The notes under the pieces: model-generated
Database searches by the model: none
Told to the model about the DNA's origin: nothing
Seen by the model: the letters and a program-made list of their open reading frames with translations, nothing else
NCBI GenBank assembly: GCA_964627125.1
Contig: CAZVJQ010000019.1
Location: 1 to 33,340, forward strand
DNA: 33,340 nt
Reading direction: 5' to 3'
Source: Fastidiosipila sp964627125
GTDB lineage: Bacteria > Bacillota > Clostridia > Saccharofermentanales > Fastidiosipilaceae
Part shown: piece after piece, positions 1-7,125 of the stretch
How the letters are laid out: the number at the start of each line of letters is the position of its first letter
Position numbering within the stretch: the stretch's first letter is position 1
Program-made: the position numbers and the translations under genes

Positions 1-512
1 CCACCAGCTCTTTCTGGATCTCCTAATCTATTATTTGCATCTTGGTGAGGCATGACAAATTTAATGTTTACATCCTTAATTTCGCCAAGTTTTCCTTCAT
101 CGATCCAAGCTTTAAGAGTATTTGCAGTTTCACCAAACCATGTCCACATAGCTTCGGCGAGATAAATATCATTTTCTCTGGCGGTCTCAATCAAGTCTCT
201 TGCTTCATCGGTATTAACTGTTAGAGCCTTTTCGCATAGCACAGGTTTTCCTAATTTAAGAGCAATTTTACTGTATTTATGGTGAACATTATGAGGTGTT
301 ACCACATATACGCCATCGACGTCATCTTGGGCAATTGCTTCTTCGACTGTGTCGAATGCTACCGTATTAAATTTATTGGCAAAAGCCTCCCTAGACTCTT
401 CACGTCTGCTCCAAACTGATGCTAGTTCATGTTTGCCAGACTCTGTAATAGTTCTCGCAATAGCATCTGCAAAGGCTCCTGTTCCTACAAAACACCATCT
501 GAATTTTTCCAT
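1..512 (-). CDS. Gfo/Idh/MocA family NAD(P)-dependent oxidoreductase, 5' part
   Basis: Reading the minus strand from ATG at 512 gives about 170 residues before the window edge, so the C-terminal half is missing. The protein begins MEKFRWCFVGTGAFADAIA, which carries the Rossmann dinucleotide-binding motif GxGxxA. Further on come VYVVTPHNVHH and CEKALTVN, the family's equivalent of the EKP motif, whose lysine helps bind cofactor and substrate. This matches the N-terminal domain of Gfo/Idh/MocA dehydrogenases, closest by eye to the dihydrodiol/glucose-fructose oxidoreductase type. These enzymes oxidise or reduce sugars and related polyols in the cytoplasm; the substrate cannot be told from this part. 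A good GGAGGT Shine-Dalgarno at 518-523 fixes the start. The gene is divergent from the one at 724. The family call is firm, the substrate is unknown. Confidence 0.88.
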   Translation of the reverse strand, partial: MEKFRWCFVGTGAFADAIARTITESGKHELASVWSRREESREAFANKFNTVAFDTVEEAIAQDDVDGVYVVTPHNVHHKYSKIALKLGKPVLCEKALTVNTDEARDLIETARENDIYLAEAMWTWFGETANTLKAWIDEGKLGEIKDVNIKFVMPHQDANNRLGDPERAG

Positions 513-723
513 AACTTACCTCCATATTGCTTACATAAGTATTTTTAGTTTAGCTTATATAGACTAAATATGCATTATTTATACATTGTATTTTTAACAA
601 AAATTGCAAAATATAAAGAAAATTTGTATTTTGTACATATTTACTCATATTTATTAAGTATTCACTCGTTTATTCAAAGATTAATTTATAATATTATTTA
701 ACTAATACTTGATTGAGGAAAAT
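513..723. promoter_or_regulatory. Divergent intergenic region with a candidate -10 box
   Basis: This very AT-rich 211-base gap separates two divergent genes and must hold promoters for both. On the plus strand TATAAT occurs at 687-692, about 30 bases before the ATG at 724, but no good -35 lies at the right distance (TTCACT at 661-666 is 20 bases away). A short inverted repeat with TTTAG and CTAAA arms lies near 550-570 and could be an operator or chance. No clear minus-strand promoter was found. Confidence 0.35.
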
Positions 724-1752
724 ATGTCCACAGAAAATAAAAAAATAAAATATGCACATGAAGAGCGTATGTCTAAGGCAGAAGCTTTAGAGACTCTTGG
801 CCTAAAACCAGATACCAATGAATACGAAATCAGAAATGCCCACAGTAGAAAATCTATGGCAATGCGTGGTAGAACAGATGATGAAAGTTTTGAGTATTTA
901 GGTAGAGTAAATGAAGCATTTGACGTGCTCATGGGTATTGATAATAGACCTAAATATGAAGAAGCAGTAATTGCAGGTAAAACAAAATCAGAGATTAAGA
1001 ATTTCTGGGATTATGCATGGGTACCAATTCTTATTACTATAATAATCGTTGCTATGGTAGCTTCAATGATTATTCAAGGTATAAGAAATACAGACCCTGA
1101 TTTTACAACTGCAATTTTTGGTGATTTCATCTATTTAAATAATCCACTAGAAGATCAGACAACAGCGTTTCAAGATTTATTACTAGAACAAAATCCAGAT
1201 TTTGAAAAAATGTTTTATGAATTCAATCTCATTACAGATCGTGAAACAGCAGATATAGAATTAGTCAATGCAGCACTTATGAAAAGAATGCTCATGATGA
1301 CAGGTGCTAATGTTAATGACTTTATTGTTTTAGATGATGGCCAGTACGATGCTATTAAGGTAGAAGGTGGGCTTTATCCATTAGATGACTTGGATGCAGT
1401 ATTAAAGAGAGATTTCCCAGAACTTTATGGTAGCTTCATTACTCCATTGAGATATACAGTAGAAGAGAGTTTCCTTCCAAGAGATTGGGAAGTAGGGGAG
1501 CATGTTTATGGATTTTCATTTGGAGGCACTCAAGCATTTAATAGTTTAGAAGTGGCTACAGAAAATCAAATACTGGCAGTTAGTGTACACACAGAGCAAC
1601 CTGAGTTAAGCAAATCTGTTATTTACAAGCTTATAGATTCGTTAGAAGAATGGTACGACCCTGAACAAGTAGATTTCTCATTCCATGCTCAAACTCCAGA
1701 ATTCGAAACAGAAGTAGAAGAGGCTACAGAAGTTTCAAGCAGTGAAGAGTAA
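724..1752 (+). CDS. Membrane protein with J-like domain lacking HPD and a large extracytoplasmic domain
   Basis: The 342-residue protein has three parts. Residues about 19-80 resemble a DnaJ J-domain: ALETLGLKPDTNEYEIRNAH at the start and RVNEAFDVLM near the end match helices I, II and III. The HPD tripeptide that stimulates DnaK ATPase is absent; the loop reads around MRGRTDD. Residues about 98-119 form one membrane segment. Residues 120-342 are probably outside the membrane and end in a Glu/Ser-rich tail. I do not recognise that domain, although the stretch DFIVLDDGQYDAIK...GLYPLDDL looks a little like solute-binding-type folds. ATG at 724 is preferred over TTG at 709 because TTGAGGA sits just upstream of 724. 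A shared terminator separates it from the convergent gene. A regulatory or scaffold role is inference. Confidence 0.75.
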   Translation: MSTENKKIKYAHEERMSKAEALETLGLKPDTNEYEIRNAHSRKSMAMRGRTDDESFEYLGRVNEAFDVLMGIDNRPKYEEAVIAGKTKSEIKNFWDYAWVPILITIIIVAMVASMIIQGIRNTDPDFTTAIFGDFIYLNNPLEDQTTAFQDLLLEQNPDFEKMFYEFNLITDRETADIELVNAALMKRMLMMTGANVNDFIVLDDGQYDAIKVEGGLYPLDDLDAVLKRDFPELYGSFITPLRYTVEESFLPRDWEVGEHVYGFSFGGTQAFNSLEVATENQILAVSVHTEQPELSKSVIYKLIDSLEEWYDPEQVDFSFHAQTPEFETEVEEATEVSSSEE

Positions 1753-1761
1753 AAACACAAA

Positions 1762-1789
1762 AATCCCTTCAGCTGAAGGGATTAATTTT
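1762..1789. terminator. Bidirectional terminator between convergent genes
   Basis: A perfect inverted repeat at 1762-1783 (AATCCCTTC and its complement, AGCT centre) is followed by a T-rich tail on the plus strand and, on the minus strand, by T-rich sequence complementary to 1751-1761. It lies between the stops of the convergent genes ending at 1752 and 1791, so it can serve both. Confidence 0.8.
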
Positions 1790-1790
1790 T

Positions 1791-2531
1791 CTACATATTC
1801 TTTAAATCAAGTCTAACAGCTGAGAAGAGGTCATTAACTTCTTCAAAAGTAAGTTTCCTAAATTCACCTTCAGATAGTTCATCAATATCCAATTCAAGAG
1901 GACCGTAGCTATCTCTGTGTAGCAATGTAACTTCTTTACCCAGAGCATGCATTATACGTTTAACTTCATGGAATTTTCCTTCATAAAGTGTAAGTCTAGC
2001 CTGATCATCTGATATGATTTCAAGCTCACCAGGTCTGGCAGTCTCGTCATCATTAAGTGCAACACCTTCAGAAACATACTGAACATCCTCATTGTTGAAT
2101 GCATGGTCAAGTATATCTACCTCTAAGTAGTAGACACGAGGTATTCTGTATTTTGCTGTAATCAATCTATGCGCAAGTTCACCATTATTGGTCAGGATAA
2201 GGAGACCGGTTGTATCTTTATCCAATCTACCAACAGGCATAATTTTCTTATCCTGGAACATCTCAGGCAAGAAAGTATAAATATTCTCACTACTATCTTT
2301 TTCTGCAGTACTAGTAAAACCTGCTGGCTTATTAAATATGTAGTAAAGGTGCTTACTCACATCAATTGGTTTTAAATCAAACAGCAATCTGTGTTTATCT
2401 TCATCACTTATTTGAATCTTTCCACTACGTAGAATTTCACCATCCAAGGTAACTCTACCTTTAGAGATGAATTTCTTTACATCAGTTCTACTGCCGAGCC
2501 CACTATTGGCTAATATTCTATCTAATCTCAT
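1791..2531 (-). CDS. rsuA: 16S rRNA pseudouridine synthase, RsuA-like
   Basis: The 246-residue protein has the two-part build of RsuA-family enzymes: an N-terminal S4 RNA-binding domain (MRLDRILANSGLGSRTDVKK, about 1-60) and a catalytic domain. The motif GRLDKDTTGLL holds the catalytic aspartate, D104, which attacks the target uridine. The later segment EGKFHEVKRIMHALGKEV followed by LHRDSYGPLEL fits the small-subunit branch (RsuA, U516 of 16S rRNA) better than RluB or RluE, but the exact target is inferred. Length is normal for the family. No Shine-Dalgarno precedes the ATG at 2531; instead an extended -10 box ends seven bases before it (see the promoter entry). Convergent with the J-like gene. 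Confidence 0.88.
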   Translation of the reverse strand: MRLDRILANSGLGSRTDVKKFISKGRVTLDGEILRSGKIQISDEDKHRLLFDLKPIDVSKHLYYIFNKPAGFTSTAEKDSSENIYTFLPEMFQDKKIMPVGRLDKDTTGLLILTNNGELAHRLITAKYRIPRVYYLEVDILDHAFNNEDVQYVSEGVALNDDETARPGELEIISDDQARLTLYEGKFHEVKRIMHALGKEVTLLHRDSYGPLELDIDELSEGEFRKLTFEEVNDLFSAVRLDLKNM

Positions 2532-2547
2532 ACTTGCTATTTTAGCA
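2532..2547 (-). promoter_or_regulatory. Extended -10 promoter giving a probable leaderless mRNA
   Basis: On the minus strand TGCTAAAAT (TG at 2547-2546, -10 hexamer at 2544-2539) is followed by seven bases and then the ATG at 2531. With usual -10 to start-site spacing, transcription would begin at or one base before the start codon. No Shine-Dalgarno lies between. No good -35 is seen, which extended -10 promoters tolerate. Confidence 0.45.
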
Positions 2548-2701
2548 GATGAAATTAAGAATTTGGTTCATAAAATATTTGGTCTGCTTTGGCCAACGCC
2601 ACCGAAAGCCCTAGCAAACAGCGTTAACGATATTTTAATGAAAAACAAGTTTAATAATGTTAGAATGTAGGGTAGAAAATTTTGTTTAAGGAATCTAAGT
2701 A

Positions 2702-3403
2702 ATGGATTATTTGGAAGGTATGCTATTGCATTCATGGTGGAGCGATACAGATTATGCTTCACGTAAACATAGAGGGACATGGTTCTTCTATAGTTTCGTT
2801 ATGAGCGTAATTCTACTAGCAGCATTTGCTCTCATAAATTTAAGAGGTAGTTTATCAATCATTGATAACTACTCATTTTATATGACGAGTTTAATTACGC
2901 TATTTCTCGTAACACCTATTCTTTGCATGGTTTATTACAAAACACCCATTATTATTCGTCTTCCCATTCTGGCTTTATTAGGATTTAAATATATATCACT
3001 GTTCGCAGTGATGATTGCTAACGCAGCAAGAACCTTAGTAATTCCGGCAGATATGACTATTAATACTATTCTGAATTGGGGTAATGATACAGTAGGCGAT
3101 TTCTTGACAGAGTATACATTAAGACTTGGCGTAAGCGGTCTTTTCGTAGGTAGTTTCATTATTGCTTTACTAGCTGTCATAGCTGCTTTAATAGTAATTG
3201 TAGTGTTGGTGTTCGCACCGATGCTAATTCTTTACATATTTAACCTATGTCAATATTTATGGGATACAGTATTTGTATTGGTTATAAATTGGGCTCGTAA
3301 ACTTTATGAAAACTATCGAGAAAATAATGTAACAAACTCAAGTGATTCTAGGACAACAAAAGAAAAAAGTAATATAATTGACGAGAAAGAAACTATAAGA
3401 TAA
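2702..3403 (+). CDS. Polytopic membrane protein of unknown function
   Basis: I do not recognise this 233-residue protein. It has a short N-terminus, then about five hydrophobic segments (roughly residues 27-46, 58-79, 84-108, 145-170 and 172-195), then a charged, hydrophilic C-terminal tail rich in Asn, Ser, Lys and Glu that is probably cytoplasmic. The arrangement loosely recalls Yip1-type membrane proteins, but no signature motif supports that. AAGGA about nine bases upstream supports ATG at 2702. The stop is 30 bases before pyruvate kinase and no terminator lies between, so it is probably the first gene of a transcript with pyk and the zinc-ribbon gene. Any functional link to glycolysis is unproven. 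Confidence 0.7.
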   Translation: MDYLEGMLLHSWWSDTDYASRKHRGTWFFYSFVMSVILLAAFALINLRGSLSIIDNYSFYMTSLITLFLVTPILCMVYYKTPIIIRLPILALLGFKYISLFAVMIANAARTLVIPADMTINTILNWGNDTVGDFLTEYTLRLGVSGLFVGSFIIALLAVIAALIVIVVLVFAPMLILYIFNLCQYLWDTVFVLVINWARKLYENYRENNVTNSSDSRTTKEKSNIIDEKETIR

Positions 3404-3433
3404 TTTGGTTTTTTTAAGGAAAAGGAGTTAATA

Positions 3434-5161
3434 ATGCGTAGAACAAAATTAGTATGTACACTAGGGCCAGCTTGCGAAGCTGAAGAAACCTTACGTGAAA
3501 TGATTAAGAGCGGCATGAATGTTGCTAGATTTAACTTTTCACACGGTGACTTCGAAGAGCATGGTGGTAGATTAGAAAAAATCAAGAGAATTAGAGAAGA
3601 AGAGGGTATTAATGTTGCTACTCTTCTAGATACTAAGGGACCTGAAATTAGAACTGGTAAGTTTAAAGAAAAACCAACAATGTTAATTAAAGGTACAGAA
3701 GTAGTTATTCGCCACGAAGATATCGTTGGTGATGCTACAGAATTCTCATGTACTTATAAAACACTACACGAAGATGTAAAACCAGGCGATACCATCATGA
3801 TTGATGACGGTCTTATTGAATTAGACGTAACAGAAATCGTTGGTAAAGATGTTCACGCTACTGTTCGTAACGAAGGCCCAGTTTCAACTTATAAAGGTAT
3901 GAACTTACCAAACATTAAGACAAACTTGCCTGCTTTGACCGATAAAGATAAAGAAGATTTAAAATTTGGTGTTGATAACGATTATGACTTCGTCGCAGCA
4001 TCATTTATCCGTAGAGCATCAGACGTTGAAGAGATTAGACAATTCTTCGCTGATCACGGTGATACAGATATCAAGATTATTTCAAAAGTTGAAAATCAAG
4101 AGGGTGTAGATAACTTCGAAGAGATTTTAGCAGCTTCAGACGGTATCATGGTTGCACGTGGTGACTTAGGTGTTGAAGTACCACCTGAGAAAGTTCCTGC
4201 AATGCAAGAGTACATGGTAACTCGTTGTCGTGAAGAAGGTAAAATCTGTATTGTTGCTACACAAATGCTAGACTCAATGCAACATAACCCACGTCCTACA
4301 CGTGCAGAAGTTACTGACGTAGCAAATGCTGTAAACCAAGGTACAAGTGCAGTTATGTTATCTGGTGAAAGTGCAAACGGTGAGTACCCTGTATTATCAG
4401 TTCAAACATTAGGTAAGATTGCTCAAGAAACAGAAACAGAAATCGACTATGATTTCGAATTTGAAACTCATGTTCGTGAATATGTTCCTTCAATCGAAGC
4501 TTCAGTAGCTCAATCAGCAGTTTCATCAGCATTCGATTTAGATGCAGATGCAATTATTGCAGTTACAGATGATTTCAACGAAGTAGAAAAATTAGCTAAA
4601 TTCCGTTCAGATGCACCAATTATCGTAGGTACAACAAACCCACGTACTAGACGTCAATTAGGTTTAGTATGGAATGTTACTCCTGTATTAGTTGAAGAAG
4701 CTGATGTAAACGATATGTATGCAGCAGTTACTGCAGAAGCTGAGAGTTTAGAATTAATCGCAAGTGGTAGCTTAGTAGTTGAGATTCGTAGAAGTGAAGG
4801 AAGTGACTTCTTAGACTCATTTAGAGTTGCACACCATGTAGTTGAAGGTGAAGAATTAACAGGTACTGGTCACGGTAGATCATCAGCATTTGGTGATGTT
4901 ATTTCAACAGCAGATGAAATTGATTTAGAAGCTGTTTTAGAATTTGCTAACCCAGTATTAGTTGCTAAAGAATTTACAGCAGATGACTTACCATTAATTC
5001 GCCACGCTGTTGCATTAGTACAGGAGAGTGATGAAGTAACAGACGCTGTTAAAGTTGCTTTAAACAAGAATGTACCAGTAGTAACAGGTGTTAAAGATGC
5101 AAGTACAATCTTAACAACAGGCGATAGAGTTACAGTTTCATCAAACGGTACTGTTAGATAG
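3434..5161 (+). CDS. pyk: Pyruvate kinase with C-terminal extension
   Basis: This cytoplasmic enzyme transfers phosphate from phosphoenolpyruvate to ADP, the last ATP-yielding step of glycolysis. The 575-residue protein starts MRRTKLVCTLGPA. It has substrate-site residues in VARFNFSHGD (R32, N34, S36), the signature IKIISKVENQEGV with catalytic K218 and metal-binding E220, and VARGDLGVEVP (D244). At 575 residues it is about 100 longer than the basic enzyme: like the Bacillus/Geobacillus type it carries an extra C-terminal domain related to the PEP-utilising mobile domain. Here the TSH motif of that domain reads IRH, in line with a structural rather than a phosphotransfer role. AAGGAG precedes the ATG by seven bases. 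The zinc-ribbon gene follows 8 bases after the stop. Codon choice looks narrow, as in highly expressed genes. Confidence 0.97.
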   Translation: MRRTKLVCTLGPACEAEETLREMIKSGMNVARFNFSHGDFEEHGGRLEKIKRIREEEGINVATLLDTKGPEIRTGKFKEKPTMLIKGTEVVIRHEDIVGDATEFSCTYKTLHEDVKPGDTIMIDDGLIELDVTEIVGKDVHATVRNEGPVSTYKGMNLPNIKTNLPALTDKDKEDLKFGVDNDYDFVAASFIRRASDVEEIRQFFADHGDTDIKIISKVENQEGVDNFEEILAASDGIMVARGDLGVEVPPEKVPAMQEYMVTRCREEGKICIVATQMLDSMQHNPRPTRAEVTDVANAVNQGTSAVMLSGESANGEYPVLSVQTLGKIAQETETEIDYDFEFETHVREYVPSIEASVAQSAVSSAFDLDADAIIAVTDDFNEVEKLAKFRSDAPIIVGTTNPRTRRQLGLVWNVTPVLVEEADVNDMYAAVTAEAESLELIASGSLVVEIRRSEGSDFLDSFRVAHHVVEGEELTGTGHGRSSAFGDVISTADEIDLEAVLEFANPVLVAKEFTADDLPLIRHAVALVQESDEVTDAVKVALNKNVPVVTGVKDASTILTTGDRVTVSSNGTVR

Positions 5162-5169
5162 GTAAATAA

Positions 5170-5595
5170 ATGTCAAAATTTAAAGATTTAAGAAGATCTT
5201 TACGTAGCGACGGTGAAATTAAAATAGATGTTACTTGCCCTAATTGTGGGCGAGTGACATCTTTTTCTTTTGACGCTGCCAATATAGATAGAAGTCAATA
5301 TGAATGTAGGAGTTGTCAGCAGGATTTATCTGCTCAATTTTTGAGTGAGTTAAGTGCTAGTCAATTAAATAATTTAAAAGAATTAAGAAAGTTTTTAATG
5401 TTAATCTTAGTTCTCTCGTTTTTACCAATTGCATTTTTACTATCCTACATATTTATAAATATAGATAGTAATTTTTGGGTTTGGTTATTACTAGCAGTTT
5501 CTTTAGTGCTTTTCATTGTAAGTTTATTCTTCCTAGTTAAGGTGCAAGGGCAGATTTCTAGATTGAAGAAAATTAGAGATGAATACAAGCTTTAG
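5170..5595 (+). CDS. Small zinc-ribbon membrane protein
   Basis: The 141-residue protein has an N-terminal zinc ribbon made of CPNC (C23, C26) and CRSC (C46, C49), then a polar linker, two membrane segments (about 75-97 and 102-124) and a short basic tail. The ribbon should face the cytoplasm. No enzymatic motif is seen and I do not recognise a named family. It begins 8 bases after the pyk stop with only a weak AGG upstream, which suggests translational coupling, and it is followed by a strong terminator, making it the last gene of the 2702-5595 unit. Its function is unknown. Confidence 0.72.
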   Translation: MSKFKDLRRSLRSDGEIKIDVTCPNCGRVTSFSFDAANIDRSQYECRSCQQDLSAQFLSELSASQLNNLKELRKFLMLILVLSFLPIAFLLSYIFINIDSNFWVWLLLAVSLVLFIVSLFFLVKVQGQISRLKKIRDEYKL

Positions 5596-5621
5596 AACAG
5601 ACGCAAATAAATATTACAGTG

Positions 5622-5650
5622 TAGCATCTTTGAGAAAGGATGCTATTTTT
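5622..5650 (+). terminator. Rho-independent terminator after the pyk unit
   Basis: A ten-base-pair stem (TAGCATCTTT at 5622-5631 with AAGGATGCTA at 5636-5645, one G-U pair), a GAGA tetraloop and a run of five T. Confidence 0.88.
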
Positions 5651-5784
5651 ATGCATATTTTCATCATATTTATATATTGTTTTCACTTTCGTTTCGTATA
5701 GATGATTAATTTTTCATTTGGCTCGATTAAAGTGGATATATTGAAGAAAATGTTTTAATTTATAGGAAAGTACGGAGGAGAAAA

Positions 5785-6978
5785 GTGAAAAATATTTATA
5801 GAAAAGGAGTAGGGTTATTAAGTGTATTACTAGCATCTACAGTATTATTAAGTGCTTGTAATGCAATTACAAATAATCAAGGGGGAAGCATTGGAAATAC
5901 AAGAGAGACATCTAATATAGTTCAGATTGCTGAACCTTTATCTGAAGAACAACAAGCTCAAAAAATGCAAAGAAGTGTAGCTGAAGCAGCTACTAGAACA
6001 GATGTTAGTCCAACAACAAATAAAGAACCTTTAACTACACCAGAAATTGCAGCTATAGCTCAACCAACAGTTGTAGCTATTACTACTACCGGATTACAAT
6101 CAACAGTCTGGGGTATGATGGAATTTCAAGCAGCTGGTTCAGGTGTAATTATTTCTGAAGATGGTTACATTGTCACAAATAACCACGTTGTTTCTGGAGC
6201 AGAACAAATTGATGTTGTTCTAGCAACTGGTAATAGTTATACAGCAGAGCTTATAGGTACAGCTCCAGCAAATGACTTAGCAGTATTGAAAATTGAAGCA
6301 AGTGAATTACCATATGCAAGTTTTGGAAATTCAGATGATTTAATTGTTGGAGAACTTGCAATAGCAGTCGGAAACCCATTAGGTGACTTCCAAGGAACAG
6401 TTACATCAGGAATTGTTTCTTCATTAGGAAGAACTCTTGTTTTAGAAGAAAATGGTAACTTAGTTGAGCTACAAAACTTAATTCAAACAGATGCAGCCAT
6501 TAACTCAGGTAACTCTGGTGGTGGTTTATTTAACTCATATGGTGAATTAATTGGTATCAATGTGGCAAAAGCAAGTAGCAGCTCCAGCGCAGCCAGTGTT
6601 GAAGGTCTAGGTTTTGCAATTCCAGCAAACACAGCAGCACCAATAATTAACTCTATAGTTAATACAGGACATGTCGAAGGTGCTCCATCATTGAATATTC
6701 TAGGATCAAATGTCTCACAATCAATGGCAAGTGCATATGAAGGTGTATTAGTACCAGGAGTATGGATAAGAGATATACAAGCAGATAGTCCAGTATTAGA
6801 TGCAGGTATGGAAGTAGGAGATATCATTGTTGAATTTGCAGGAGTTGAAGTGTCTTCAATTGCAGAATTAAATCTAGTTAAAAATAGATATAAGGCTGGA
6901 GATACAGTTGATGTAAGATACTTTAGAGCCGGTGAATACTACGATACTCAAGTTACATTAGATGAGCTAGGCTCATAG
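5785..6978 (+). CDS. htrA: HtrA/DegP-type trypsin-like serine protease, lipoprotein
   Basis: HtrA proteases degrade or hold misfolded proteins outside the cytoplasmic membrane. The 397-residue protein starts at GTG 5785 behind GGAGGAG. Residues 1-24 are a lipoprotein signal peptide ending in the lipobox LSAC, with C25 as the lipidation site, so it should be anchored on the outer face of the membrane; many Bacillota HtrA proteins use a membrane helix instead. A Gln/Glu/Thr-rich linker leads to the protease domain with the full catalytic triad: H134 in TNNHVVSGA, D164 in NDLAVLKIE and S244 in SGNSGGGLF. A single C-terminal PDZ domain follows (about 300-390), with GVWIRDIQADSPVLDAGMEVGD. It is monocistronic, with terminators on both sides. 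Confidence 0.95.
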   Translation: MKNIYRKGVGLLSVLLASTVLLSACNAITNNQGGSIGNTRETSNIVQIAEPLSEEQQAQKMQRSVAEAATRTDVSPTTNKEPLTTPEIAAIAQPTVVAITTTGLQSTVWGMMEFQAAGSGVIISEDGYIVTNNHVVSGAEQIDVVLATGNSYTAELIGTAPANDLAVLKIEASELPYASFGNSDDLIVGELAIAVGNPLGDFQGTVTSGIVSSLGRTLVLEENGNLVELQNLIQTDAAINSGNSGGGLFNSYGELIGINVAKASSSSSAASVEGLGFAIPANTAAPIINSIVNTGHVEGAPSLNILGSNVSQSMASAYEGVLVPGVWIRDIQADSPVLDAGMEVGDIIVEFAGVEVSSIAELNLVKNRYKAGDTVDVRYFRAGEYYDTQVTLDELGS

Positions 6979-6999
6979 TCAAATAGTTATTAAACGAAG

Positions 7000-7034
7000 T
7001 AGCCCTTTTGTGAGATGCAAAAGGGCTATTTTTT
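7000..7034 (+). terminator. Rho-independent terminator after htrA
   Basis: A perfect eleven-base-pair stem (TAGCCCTTTTG at 7000-7010 and CAAAAGGGCTA at 7018-7028), a seven-base loop and six T. Confidence 0.92.
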
Positions 7035-7125
7035 GCCTCGAACTTGAAACTAGAAATATCACTAATACTTTTAAATTTATCAAGCAGTAGTTTATACTAT
7101 ATTCAATAGTATTCAAGGTGGGCGT

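Noticed and set aside
349..567. Plus-strand ORF across the 5' end of the oxidoreductase gene
   Set aside because: It is antisense to a clear Gfo/Idh/MocA gene with a strong ribosome site, has no homology I recognise and lacks its own ribosome site.
6483..6827. Minus-strand 114-codon ORF inside htrA
   Set aside because: It is the reverse-frame shadow of the conserved protease and PDZ region.
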